DNA of 64,000 bases from Epiperipatus broadwayi. Lineage: Eukaryota; Onychophora; Udeonychophora; Euonychophora; Peripatidae. Where the stretch lies: assembly GCA_028023455.1 (NCBI GenBank), contig JAQFVV010000036.1:8119576-8183575 (forward strand), in the 5' to 3' direction. Below the pieces are notes generated by a model, which worked only from the letters and a program-made list of their open reading frames with translations, ran no database searches and had not been told where the DNA came from. Position 1 is the stretch's first letter, and every line of letters begins with the position of its first letter. A program made the translations under genes and the position numbers. Below are positions 22,098 through 33,639 of the stretch, piece after piece.

Positions 22098-22659
22098 GGC
22101 ACTACTATATGGAGAGTGTTGTTTTGTTTTGAATTGTTTAATAACAATTATTGTGCTAGTATGAGAGTGATCATGTGATGTTTAGTGGTTTAATACCAAT
22201 CCTGCCTAATAGGATAGTGGTGGCTATGGTTGTTAAAGAGCCAAAGACACCAAAATGTATGGGTACTGAATTGAGTTCAGACCCATATGACTATATAAGC
22301 TATTGAGCTTGGATTGAAAATATTAATAGTGTTTTCAATTTCATTCTCATAGTTTTGTAGTTAAATAGAGTTAAAAGGTGGGTGCTGGAGGGTTGCATTA
22401 GATCCTAAGATCTAGGTGCAGTGCTCTCAGATCCAAGGCTCCTCACTGATGAAGGCCACAAGCCAGAAACTAGTCTGGGGATATTGGATGAGTAGGCACT
22501 AGATAGGGATTTTATGCACAAGCCTTCTGGCATCCATTGATTGCTCTTGTTAACACAAGATGGCACTACTATATGGAGAGTGTTGTTTTGTTTTGAATTG
22601 TTTAATAACAATTATTGTGCTAGTATGAGATAGTGATCATGTGATGTTTAGTGGTTTAA
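22098..22659 (+). mobile_element. family B hammerhead retroelement, 1.2 units with terminal direct repeats
   Basis: A ~97-bp segment ('ggcactactatatggagagt' through 'tagtggtttaa') occurs at both ends, 22098-22193 and 22562-22659, nearly identical (one 2-bp difference). The period is 464 bp. The interior runs through 'tattgagcttggattg' to the hammerhead at 22420-22500 and then 'cttctggcatccattga'. There is no protein-coding potential. A single ribozyme within a unit of ~460 bp and an overlap at the ends fit an animal retrozyme-like element copied from a circular or concatemeric RNA. Confidence 0.8.
22420..22500 (+). ncRNA. type-I hammerhead ribozyme, family B, intact core
   Basis: Core: CTGATGA 22446-22452; stem II GGC-CACAA-GCC 22454-22464 (flanked by an A-A mismatch); GAAA 22466-22469; stem III is the palindrome ACTAGT; cleavage would follow C22475 (GUC). 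Stem I is long: TCCTCA 22440-22445 with TGGGGA 22476-22481 (one G-U), an internal loop GGC/TA, ATCCAA 22431-22436 with TTGGAT 22484-22489, then CTC/GAG and AGTGC 22420-22424 with GCACT 22496-22500. The internal loop in stem I and loop II are placed for the tertiary contact known in natural type-I hammerheads. The two-nucleotide-or-less stem III suggests action as a dimer. Confidence 0.8.
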
Positions 22660-22999
22660 GCACCAATCTACTGATTACCATCAGAATTACACTGGGAAAC
22701 CTTTATAGATTGCATCCTTTTGTTATTTTTGGAGGGATTTGCCTGGCCCATGCTAACTCAGTATTTCAGGGAGTGTTATGGTTACACCATTGCATAAAAT
22801 GGACTTATCATGAGCTCAGAGGTATAGTCAATCTTTAATTGTACCCATTTTAACACACAAATAATATTTCTGAATCGGATATTGACGTGGTGGGGTAGTA
22901 ACATCTAATTCCAGCATTTTATTCACCCTGTTATCCCTGCAATCCCTTGATAAAAAATAAAATTGAGCTAACACCCTCGTGATTGCTGACCATCTGGAT

Positions 23000-25090
23000 T
23001 TTGCCTATATTCGCACATATATGTATTGTTTATGTAAGTGCTTATTAACTAAAAAATAATTACCTCATGAATATTATGAGAAGATACATACATATATTTC
23101 TTTTATTCAATGACATTTAATAAGATTGACAAATATAAGACGACCATATAAATTAACGCAATAATTACATAGATTTTCTTCTTATATTAGAAGTTGAATA
23201 AACAACACCTTTGTTCCTGGAAACAGATGAGGTTGATATATGTCAGCAAGCTTACGTTTAGAACAATGGATATGGGCATTAAATGTTGATAACATTTTAA
23301 TTTAACTGAAATTTCTACTACTTATCAATTCATCGTAAACAACACGAATTTTGATGTTTATCTAGCTTGACCAAACTATTTTTATACATTCATATCCGCT
23401 TTCCCTTGTTCAGTTACAAAATTTGAACAAAAGAAAAAGCTTTTATTGTAAATATGGAATTTCCAAGAATTTGGAGAGGCAAAGGAGAAAGATTAATAAA
23501 TAAAAAATATATTTACATAGATTGTATTTATGTCCAAACTCTAGATTGAGTACAGTGAAAATAATGATAAAAAATATTTATTCAGTTGATTTCAAAGTTA
23601 AAATTAATATATATATAATATTTTTTTAAAATTTACTGTCTCCTCATAATATTTTTAACCCTAAACAAAATGTAAAGTACAGTATATCGTTATATATGTA
23701 TGTTACTATATATATATATTCTGGACCTAAGCAAAGGCATTATGTCAGGTAGGTTAAATTTGTAGCAGGATTCAAACTTGATTTCTGTTACAAAAGATTA
23801 AGAATGTTTTTAACTCTTATATTTTGAAAAGTGCATATGTATTACAACACGTGTGTTACATAAATATACATCGTAGTTTTAAGCATTTTATAGGTGAAGT
23901 TCGATGTACAATCACCTATTTAATTTTAAAGAATTAATGTCAATTGAAAACCTATCACATAAAGCATAATTGGATCATATGTATATATTTTAAATGTTTA
24001 TTTGCCATATATATATGATTTTAATTTATATCCGTTTGGTTATCATTTAATTTTACAATACAAATTTATTGATTAATGATACTTGGGTAAGATATAATTC
24101 ACAAATGGACTATATTACATAATTTATTAGAAGCAGTTACAAAATAGTTCAAAAACCTAATCACAGAATGGGTAAGAGAGTATAATTACATATCAATTTC
24201 TTTGTACTGAATTTAATATTTATTATCTGACCCAGGTATTGGTTTTTATATAGCAGTAAGTTAATTGATTTGACATTCGTAAATATTTAATAAGTAATTA
24301 GAAGCTTATTATAATTATTTTGTTAGTAACAAGTAACAGTTATATTAAGATAGAAATTATACTTTGATGATTTATAAAGGTACAAATATGATCATTATTG
24401 AAGATGAGTAAAGGTAATTGCAATAAAATATTTGCATATCTTTCAATTTAAAGTTGATTACAACCATAAAGATCCGTAATCTTATTCAGGTATAAAGCTG
24501 GTAATAGTAATATATTTTATTCTGTTATAGATTACAGTGATTTGCTTAAATTATATTTAAAGTGCATTGATGTGGATTGTACATTCAGTTTAAATATTAA
24601 ATTTTAATAACAGACATTAATAATCTTTCATATGTTTTGATAATTATAGTTTAAAGTTTTAATAATTTAGTTTTATTAAACTGAAGAGCAATTTGATATC
24701 ATTTGTTAATTGTATTTGGATAAGCATCAAATATAAATCTATCGTTTATTTTATATATTGATATGATTGGATATTATAACGATAAGGTTATTTAATAAGT
24801 TAATTGATTTTGTATTGTTATGAAGCATCTTATTATAATTGACTTAATTAATAAGAGTATATTGATATTAATGGATTATTATCATCAATTATAAATAGAA
24901 AGTTATTTTTTTAAAAACTTTTTGTAATCTGACAAATTATATATTTGCATTTTAGATATTAAACTAAAACAAATATAATTTTAAAAGGACAAGTATATTT
25001 ACTGCAGATTCTGTAAGTGACCAATCAGAAGTTTGAAACTTTAATTCAACCTGCCAATAGTCTGTGTTTTTGAAGACACAGTGAGACAGG
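23000..25090. other. A+T-rich sequence without recognised genes
   Basis: About 2 kb of low-complexity-leaning A+T-rich DNA. I see no SINE, hammerhead, TIR pair or coding-like frame. Confidence 0.45.
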
Positions 25091-25099
25091 ACAGTTTTA

Positions 25100-25775
25100 T
25101 ATGTGAATTAGTATTAGCACAGACGCTAGTATTTTATATCAAACTGTAATTTAAACACCATAATGATGTCTTCAAGCAAAAAATGAAAGTTATTGGATGA
25201 AAATAGTATATTTTGAGACAACTAAGAAAAGGAATATTTTATTGCATTAAATAACAATGATTATTAATGTGTGATTTGTCAGAAAATATCACATTAAAAA
25301 AATATAACATTGATCATCATTTTACCACAAAAAATGTTTAATGACATTTTTGCTCATGGGTTTTTAATAAGAAGTAAAAAATTAGCTTTCTTCAAGAAAT
25401 CATTTCAATAACAACAAAATGTTATGCCAGTCACAATGTCATGGGAAGCAGCAGTGACACGAGCATCATATGAAATTTGTTATATACTTGGCAAAAATAT
25501 GAAACCATTTATGATGCTGAAGTTGTGAAAGAATGTTTCATAAATGCTTTTAATTTAATAATAAAAGTCAAATATTATTAGAAATTAAGAAATACAACTG
25601 TCAGATTCTACCTGCATTAGATGTATTGAAGAGATTGCAAAACATATTTTTGATATTATAATAGAAGATTTGAAAACATGCAAATATTTTAGTTTGGCTG
25701 TTGATTCTAGCACTGACATTTCAGCAATATCACAATGTACCATTTTCATCAGATATTATACAGAATAGAATTCAA
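25100..25775 (+). pseudogene. hAT (ZBED/GTF2IRD2-like) transposase N-terminal remnant
   Basis: Plus-strand translation, frameshifts allowed: CLICQK (BED-like finger start), SKKLAFFKKSFQ, MPVTMSWEAAVTRASYEI, ICYILGKNMKPFMM, then STCIRCIEEIAKHIFDI and KYFSLAVDSSTDISAISQ. The last two are the 'R.ieem..di...l...L....FSLAlDESTD.sd.aQl.iFiR' catalytic-domain entry of hAT transposases, with the DEST acid changed to S. The C-terminal part is absent here; a related C-terminal piece is at 16376-17430. Confidence 0.75.
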
Positions 25776-26909
25776 TTTATGAAAATTTTTTGAAAATGAA
25801 TTTTATAACATAGTTGACTTATTAATGTATTATTGTTATGAATGGTATCTGTTCAGATACAAAGAAATATAGAAGTATTGATCTCTAAATTATTTAATGT
25901 AACATAAAATGAATAAATGTATAATATCAATGTATGTTGTTATTAAAATCATTTGTGTTTGAAAAAAAAACTTTTAAAAACATCTTGAAATGAATTTTAG
26001 ATCTTTGTTGTTTTTTTAGAAAAGTGTTTTGGAAATTATTTTGTAATGTGGCTTGTATATTTTATGGTGATAATAAAGTTATTCAGTATGTGGAAGATAT
26101 AGGATGGTGGTTGGGAGAATAATTGTTATATAAAATCCTAGGTGTTTAGGGATATATTTAAAAGGATGTTATGTGTGAACTATATTGTCACAGCTTAAAT
26201 TCATAAAATATACAGATAACGAAGGACTATAGTATTTTCCATGGACAGACACATTTTCCTTATAGTCAATAAGAGCTGAAATAAACCATGACATGAAATT
26301 TTAGATGCCTGTTAAATACAGATCTATTGTTTTTAGCACTGTATCAATGATGTTTTTCTTACTTATTGGAATTATTATTGTTATTATTCCATATCCTACA
26401 CTATAATTACTGTTGATCGCCACTGGAATCACATCATAGAGGATAGTTTAAAATGATGGTAAAGTAATGGCTAAACTGTTGGAAGTTAGTAGTTTTGTGA
26501 AGGCAAGATAAGATATGAAAATAACTATTACAAATGATATTGAGATATTTAATGGTTGTCATAATATAAAAATAGGAGAGGAATGATTGATATTCCTATA
26601 AATATTATAAATATTAGAGATTATTAAACTCAAATAAATGCATATTTGAATTGGAATGAAATTGAGAATAATGAAAGAAAAATTTGACTGCTATGATGAA
26701 TATAAAAAATAAATGAAAAATAAAATATCAAGCAATATAATTTATTAATAGTTTTTTTAATGTGTAATAAGGAATATAAACATATTTAAAATAGAGAAAA
26801 CTTATGAAATTATATTTGAAACATTTTTTTATAAGCAAGTAATTTGCAAAGGGAGGTATTAATATTTTTCTTTATTTAAGTTTTCTGGTATTAGAATATC
26901 AGAGTATTT

Positions 26910-27150
26910 AATCCAATAAACATCACATGACCACCACTTCTTATGCTTGTGTATAACTGTTGTTAAAACAGGCAAAACTCACTATATGTATTCTAGGTGC
27001 AGTGCTCTCAGATCCAAGGCTCCTCACTGATGAAGGCCACAAGCCAGAAACTAGTCTGGGGATATTGGACGAGTAGGCACTAGATGGGCATCCATTGATT
27101 ACTCTAACTTGCTGTGTGTGGCAATACATATAGTGAGTTTTGCCTGTTTT
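26910..27150 (+). mobile_element. family B hammerhead element with ~16-bp target duplication
   Basis: Starts in minus orientation ('catgaccaccacttcttatg', 'aaacaggcaaaactc'), switches to the plus orientation at 'ctaggtgcagtgctctcaga', and ends 'gttttgcctgtttt'. The outer 45 bp form inverted ends. Flanks AATATCAGAGTATTTA (26894-26909) and AATATCGGAGTATATT (27151-27166) look like a target duplication with about two differences. Confidence 0.75.
27001..27082 (+). ncRNA. hammerhead ribozyme, family B, intact core
   Basis: CTGATGA 27027-27033, stem II GGC-CACAA-GCC, GAAA, CTAGTC with the cleavage point after C27056. Stem I matches the 22420 copy except TTGGAC for TTGGAT. The bases from AGTGC onward are identical to the 22420 ribozyme for more than 60 nt, so the motif is conserved between separate insertions. 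Confidence 0.78.
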
Positions 27151-27844
27151 AATATCGGAGTATATTAAAATATTAAGATGATGCTTTGCTGAACTGCAAA
27201 TGAAGTATTTTAATAATTTTAAAATATTTTACTTTGTGTTGAGTTTAGATTGGTGTATTTTAAATCTAAATTTATACTTAAGAACTACATAATAATAACT
27301 ATATTTTTTCCAAGATTTATAAATGTAGTATTAGGTTTAGAAATTGAGATATTTATTATTATTTTCCCACCACAAAACAATAGAATGTTATTGTTTATTA
27401 AATAAAATAGTATATTATAATTATTACTGTAATATTTTATTTTATTTTTAGGTAGTCTGAATGAAGTCTATCATTTTTTTTATTTACTTGTAATATTTGT
27501 TGTATAAATATTTTAATTTGAGATAATGTTAATTTTTTATATTACAATTTGTAAATATATTTTTTAGTTTTTATAATCTTATCATATAATAGCTACAATG
27601 TTGTTCAACTATAATAAAATGTTATTTTTTTTTTTTAATAATTACTTCATTGTTATGAGTTTTAATTTGTCTGAATGTCATTCATTGATTCTTTATTCCA
27701 CATGCATGATCTGCATGATCCATAGAAATTAATGGTTTTAAAACATTACTTATTTGCACATGATTCGTAAAAATTACTGGGAATATTATTATTACATGAT
27801 TGAGTAATAAAGTATATAATAATTAAATTTTTTTTAAAAAAATT

Positions 27845-28010
27845 AGATATATTAATCTTTAACTGAGGTTTAAAGTTTATATCTGTGCTAGAGATAATCT
27901 CTAGTTTCAAAAATGATTAGTAATAATCATTATTGTATTTATCTGAAATGGATGGCATCAAAGTTGTGAATGGAGGAAGTTTGACAATGGTAAATGAAAA
28001 TGTAATAATA
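27845..28010 (+). repeat. dispersed repeat G, copy 1
   Basis: Inverse match to 45235-45370 ('aactgaggtttaaagtttat', 'gctagagataatctctag', 'tttatctgaaatg', 'ggaggaagtttgacaatgg'). Weaker pieces lie near 44560-44640 and 63430-63480. No hammerhead core found. Confidence 0.65.
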
Positions 28011-28189
28011 ATAATTATTATTATTATAGAAGATATAATCATTGGTAGTTATTTAACAATGTTCCAACATCAATTTGGGATACTTAATATTGTGGCTATA
28101 TTAAAATACATTAATCTTTATGCATGCCACATGAATAAATAAAGATTGTACAAGGTTTTTTCAGAAGCTTGTTATTTTATTTGTTTTAT

Positions 28190-29788
28190 TTATAAGAAAT
28201 CATAGACTTGATTGATAAAACAGTAATAATAATTAATGGAAAAAATCTAAATAAAATGTTTATTAGTCATAAATATTCTTCGCTTTCAGATGATGGTAAG
28301 AAATACACATTATCATGTATTTCATAAAATATTTGAGAATTATGAACCTGCATTCTATTAAAACAAGAAAGAATATGAAGCATTAGACTTATTACTTATA
28401 TTTTACCTGACAATATTTTTGCTAATTAATGATTTTGATAGTTTTTGTATTGCATATAAATTGTAAGTGGCTATATGATGTTCCAATGTTACCATCACCA
28501 TCAAAATATTGCAACTATCCATAGTGGAAGTAACTAAATAATTTGCAAAATAAGTCAAAACCATGCAACTTCTTGCGAATAAGAAAATAGTATATGTTTC
28601 CAAAAATTGAAGCTGTAAAACAGGTGTGCAAACTCATGCAAGATCAGCAATTGATATGGCTTTCATATAAATGTAACTTACAGTTTTAAAAATAGGCTAA
28701 TTAAAGATCATGATGTCAAGCATTGGTGGCCTAGTGGTTAGCATAGCTGCCTTCCAAGCAGCTCGCTCAGGTTTGCTTCCCAGTCAATGCATTTGACAAA
28801 TGAAAAAAAAAAGATTATGATATACGAATAATCCCTGATTATTCCAACAACACATAAAAAATAGTCCTAGAGACTTTTTCCATGTAGTTCATGTTGTATT
28901 AGAAAGTACAACTAGATCCATGCTTTCAAAAATGAAGTCAAAACTCATATCTTCATTGATAAAAAAAATGGCAGAATATGTTCAGGTATGTGCAGTCAAA
29001 ACATCTTTCCGTGTGTGAGATTTTCTAGTAAATTAACTGTATCCAAGAACCATGTTCATGGTCACAGTTAATTTACTAAAAAATCTTGGACACTGAAGGA
29101 TATGCTATGACTGCTCACATGCCTGAACATATTCAGCCATTTTTGAAAGTATGGATGTAGGTGCACTTTCTAACACCCCACAACATGAACAAGAACTATA
29201 TGGAGAAAAGTCTATAGCACTATTTTTATTGCTTTTTTATGTTTTGTTGGAATAATCAGAGATTGTTTAAATATCATGATCTTTCATCAGCCTGTTTTTA
29301 AAACTGTAAGTTACATTTATATGAGTGCCATATCAATTGCTGATTTTGCATATTAGGTTGTACACCTTAAATTTTTGGCAACATATACTATTTGCTTTTT
29401 CACATGATACTGTACAGTTTTTGACTGATTTTGTAAATTATTTAGTCACTTCTACTGTGGATAGTTGCAATGTTTTGATAGTAATGGTAACATTGGAACA
29501 TTATATAACCTCTTGTCATTATATGCATTACAAAAACTATCAAAATCACTAATTAGCATAAATATTGTCAGATGGAATATAAGTAATAAGTTTAATGTTT
29601 CATGTTCTTTCTTGTTTTAATAGCATGCAGGTTCTTAATTCTCAAGTATTTTATGAAATACATGATAACGTGAATTTCTTATCATCATCTGAAAAACAAG
29701 ACTATTTATGGCTAAGAAACATTTTATTTAGATTTCTTCCACTAATTATTATTATTGTTTTATCAATAAAGATTATGATTTCATATAA
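28190..29788. repeat. 1.6-kb palindrome (long inverted repeat)
   Basis: The left arm (28190 to ~29055) and right arm (~29062 to 29788) are inverted copies along their whole length, meeting at 'accatgttcatggt'. Matching blocks include 'gaaatcatagacttgattga', 'aaaactatcaaaatcactaa' and 'tccaatgttaccatcaccat'. Arms differ by many substitutions. The left arm alone contains a SINE, so the arms are ~740-760 bp without it. No coding frame or ribozyme core recognised; it may be a foldback transposon or a hairpin-RNA source. Confidence 0.8.
28715..28809 (+). repeat. tRNA-derived SINE, copy 3, inside the palindrome
   Basis: Starts 'gtcaagcattggtggcctag', B-box-like 'ggtttgcttccc', ends 'gcatttgacaaatg' plus an A run. 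Flanks AAAGATCATGAT (28703-28714) and AAAGATTATGAT (28810-28821) are a 12-bp target duplication with one difference. The corresponding point in the right arm has no SINE. Confidence 0.85.
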
Positions 29789-30049
29789 AAAAATTCAACA
29801 ACAATGAGATAATTTGCACTCAAGCATTCCTGACTTGGAAAATCGTATCACTCAACCAGATTCTAAATTAGATGTATCATCGTCTAATAATAATTTAGAC
29901 TTACATGATTGCAATAAATCAAGTCTAAAGGTCTCAGCATTAATTTTACACTGCAAAGGTGAACATCAAATATATCTCATTCTTTTGATTATGACAATTT
30001 TTTATTTCTGCATAATTTTGTTGCATGACATCTACGTTATTAGTTTATA

Positions 30050-31425
30050 AAGGATCTGGAAATGTTTTATATTTTCATATAAAAATTGTAACCATTCTTT
30101 TTCAAAAAATTATTTACATTTTATTTTTACTGTATTTTTATTTCTAATTTTCGAAAATCAGTTGTCTATTTTTTGTCAATATTGTCGAAGCAAAGCCACA
30201 CCACCAACTAGTGAGAGTTCAGTACCATAATTCTAACAGTAAAATATACACTTAGTTAATTGGTTGTAATAAATTCAAAAATTGGTAATATTTTTTTTAT
30301 TCATCCTACTTTTTTTAAATGTAAATAAAGTTGACTATAAATTACGACTTTTTATAATAAATACATCAATTTCACTATGATAGCCACGATAAGACATTGG
30401 AAAGTGAAACTTCGTAAAATTGGGCAATTATTCTTAAAATTTATGATGATGATGAAAATTTTGATAACCACTTGGAAAAGGCTTAAGACAATTGTTGTAG
30501 ACAATCATAATTAAATCTATTCTTCTGGATGAAAAAACAAGCCATTGGATTCCATATGGAGCAAAAGAGAACTGTTGTTAGTCAATTGATTTCTATTATC
30601 AGTGATCTTATTTAGATAAATGTTGAATATAAAAAAATAGTAAAATGTATAATATATAAAAAGGTAATAATTAAATAATGATTACAACATGTATATATGC
30701 AATTAAGACAAAGACACCATAAACAGGAAGGACACATGCTATGCTTTATCGAAGAATTGGAATTAGCATATTTGCATATCATTGAACGTATTAGCAAGCT
30801 ATGATTATGAAGGCAAGATCCTTTCAAAGCATTCAGCTTGTTTGTTTTTATTTATCTATTTTGTAATAACACTTTATAGCTTTTGGAAACAGTTATGCCG
30901 CACACGTATAGGTGCTAGAATATATATATAAAATGTAAAGTTATATGTTTATGTATATTCATATATTTGAATTATGTTTGTTATAGTTCTGAAGAAGATT
31001 GCTAGGACAATCAAAACTGTCATAGTGGCTTGTAATAAAAGCATTGTAAAACAGTAATAAAGAGCGTAGATTATTTAATATTAATGTATAACACTAATTT
31101 CTTTAAGGATGTTATGGCTGTATATGTATTGTAATCAATCTTCTAAATAAATGTTTATTGAAATATCTCAGAATAAAATAAAATAAATATGATAGCAATT
31201 TATATCTTTAATATGTCATCCAAATATATAAATAAATGACATAATCTTATAAAAAAATAAATAAATATGAAAGCCAACTTTAATTAATAAATAAACTTAA
31301 ATTGTATTTACATTAAATAACACAAAAATAAATAAATAAATGAGTTATTACTTTAAAAATAGAATGTTATTTATTATCTCCTACTTCTTGCAAGTAAAAT
31401 ACTTTTACATATGTAAGCGCAATTC
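30050..31425. other. A+T-rich sequence without recognised genes
   Basis: Contains poly(A)-signal-like AATAAA strings and simple A+T tracts but no supported gene or known repeat. Confidence 0.4.
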
Positions 31426-31433
31426 CTCTATAG

Positions 31434-31754
31434 CAGGGGTCCCCAACCCTATGCCTGCGGGTACCGTGGTGCCCGCAGACCATTTTATGTGTGCCTGCCG
31501 CTATCCAAATACGATAAAAAATTATCTGATACAAATAAATTTAATTTTTAAAATTTCTTATAAATTATTGTATTATATTGTAATCAAATTATAGGTCATA
31601 TTATACTTTATTTTTGAAATAAATATTTTTTGTATATTATGTGTATTATTAACAATATCCAACTATAAATTTACATTGAAAAAATAAATGGTGCCCGCCA
31701 CCTGGCCGGTATTATAGAATGTGCTCTTAAGTGCAAAAAGGTTGGGGATTCCTT
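31434..31754 (+). mobile_element. non-autonomous hAT MITE, copy 1
   Basis: Terminal inverted repeats CAGGGGTCCCCAACCCT and AGGTTGGGGATTCCTT (diverged), flanked by CTCTATAG and CTTTATAG, an 8-bp target duplication of the nnnTAnnn type typical of Buster hATs. Shares its interior ('tggccggtattatagaatgt') with 39577-39917. No coding potential. Confidence 0.88.
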
Positions 31755-31771
31755 CTTTATAGTAAGTATAT

Positions 31772-31893
31772 ATATATATTTTCTTTTTCTTATATGTCAA
31801 AGCATCGGCCAGGATGCGAACCCACAACCATCTGCAAGCAACTACTTGCTTTGCAAAGCAGCTGCGATGACCTCTCAGCTAAAAACGCTTGAC
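31772..31893 (-). repeat. tRNA-derived SINE, copy 4
   Basis: Minus orientation; flanked by a perfect 14-bp duplication TATAGTAAGTATAT (31758-31771 and 31894-31907). It landed at the edge of the hAT MITE target site. Confidence 0.88.
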
Positions 31894-32221
31894 TATAGTA
31901 AGTATATTGCTCACTATATTGGATCCTTTATAAATGATAATTAAGGTTGTATTTTATTAAGAATAAAATTGCTTAATATTGAATACATTTTAAATAAATC
32001 AAAAATAGGTTTTCTCAGGTTGGTGATTTAACTAATTTAAATTTAGCTCTACTAAATAGTTTATTCTAATTAAGCCACATTTCTAAAAAAAAAAAAATGC
32101 TATGGAATCAATTCCATTTGCTGTGTCAATTTATTAACATATACACATACTTCTTCATCTACTATAAACTAAGAGGAATGCTTCATCTCTTAAAAATATA
32201 CTAAATAAAAAGAGTAACAAC

Positions 32222-32700
32222 TATTTATAAATATAAAAGATTAAGCATTAAATCACTCCACATGGTTAAGAAATCCAGTACTGCCCTCTGTGAACTAATA
32301 TATAAAATACATTAGAGTTCATATTTCAAAATAGCCAGAACGCTAATGTATTTTATGTATTTTATAATATATAGGGTATATGAGCACAGACTTTCACATG
32401 ACCCACCACTCTCCACACTATCTCATATCACGGACACATTTGAACACATATATGTTGAAAAGATAAATAATCATCAATATATGTATTTCATGCTAAACCA
32501 GCAATCCATCAGTTGGTCCAGATTACTATCTTTTACACATATATGCCATAAGTGCTCAGATATATATTAAGATAGCCAATCCTCATACTTTAATGGACAG
32601 GCTTCAATCTACTCCACACTCCAAATCTTCACAGAGGGCAGTACTGGATTTCTTAACCATGTGGGGTGATTTAATGCTTAATATTTGTATATTTATTTCA
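32222..32700. mobile_element. family A segment bracketed by ~60-bp inverted repeats
   Basis: Inverted ends 'gattaagcattaaatcactc' ... 'tactgccctctgtga' at about 32240-32300 and again, inverted, at about 32628-32690. Between them is a minus-orientation family A unit with a mutated ribozyme (CTGATGG). It is a palindromic variant of family A. Confidence 0.7.
32480..32530 (-). ncRNA. hammerhead relic, family A
   Basis: Minus strand: ACCAA, CTGATGG (last core A changed to G), stem II ATTGCTGGTTTAGCAT, GAAA. The altered core residue should inactivate it. Confidence 0.5.
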
Positions 32701-33214
32701 GTATAGCGTTATGCACTGGGATTATTTTATATAAAAGATTGTATACATAAAATTAGAGGAACATTTCAATTTTATATATCCTCAATAAGGAGCTATCACT
32801 TTTTAAAAAAAAAGACATCACCAAAACTCACTTTACCATATGTTTAAATTAAACCTAAGTTATTATAAAATAGGAATTTAACTCGTATACATCCTTTATT
32901 AAATTTTATTCATCCAAGGTCAATTCTTGGTATCTTTAAACATCTTGTCCTGAGGCAACCTGTAAAAATACATGGGGAAAAATGAAGATTGTAGAAAAGA
33001 TCCATTAGCAATTAGATGTGAAAAGAAAATTTTTTTAGTCTATTGTTCATATGAGTTGTTTACTATTAGATACAATAATCTGATAAAAGTAATCAATGGT
33101 TTCTTGGAAATTCTTAATAAATTTTACAGCAGTTGGATTATTAAATATTTTTTCTCAGAATAGTTAAGTAGATTGTTTTAAAATATACAATTCAAGGGAT
33201 TTGTTTGTTCCGTT

Positions 33215-33493
33215 ATCAGAGTTTCAATGATATGGATGGCTGAAGAGTTGGGGGTTGGACTGGATTGAAGCCTGTCCATTAAAGTTTGAAGATTTAGCAT
33301 CTTAATATAAACTGAGCACTGATTGTGTATATGTGTGAGAGATAATGATGATCTGGACCAAATGACGAGTGCTAGCTCAGCATGAAATATGTATATTGGA
33401 GATCATTTATCTTTTTCACATGTGTGTGATTATGTGTATCAGTGGTATAAGATAGATTGGATAGTTGAAGGGAGCATTAAAGTCTCTTAATTA
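33215..33493 (+). repeat. family A copy, plus orientation
   Basis: Runs from 'gagtttcaatgatatggatg' through 'gaagcctgtccattaaagtt' and the ribozyme region to 'ggatagttgaaggga'. The ribozyme core reads ATGACGA for CTGANGA and is inactive. It faces the minus copy at 33640-33957, forming an inverted pair. Confidence 0.7.
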
Positions 33494-33639
33494 TAATTCA
33501 AAGATGTTTTTCATGCCAGATGGAAAATGGTAGAGCAGTTGAAAGGTTAATGAACTTCAAAAAAAAAATTCTCTTAGTCAACCATAGTTCTTTATTACTT
33601 ACACATAAGAAAGGTTTTAAATAAATATTTATATATAGG

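Noticed and set aside
22405-22611. Minus-strand 68-codon frame, with a similar frame at 26941-27129
   Set aside because: The shared translation reflects the conserved hammerhead ribozyme on the plus strand; conservation is explained by RNA, not protein.
29325-30050. Three short successive plus frames
   Set aside because: The first two lie in the right arm of the long palindrome and have no motif or conserved counterpart in the left arm; the third has no recognisable motif.
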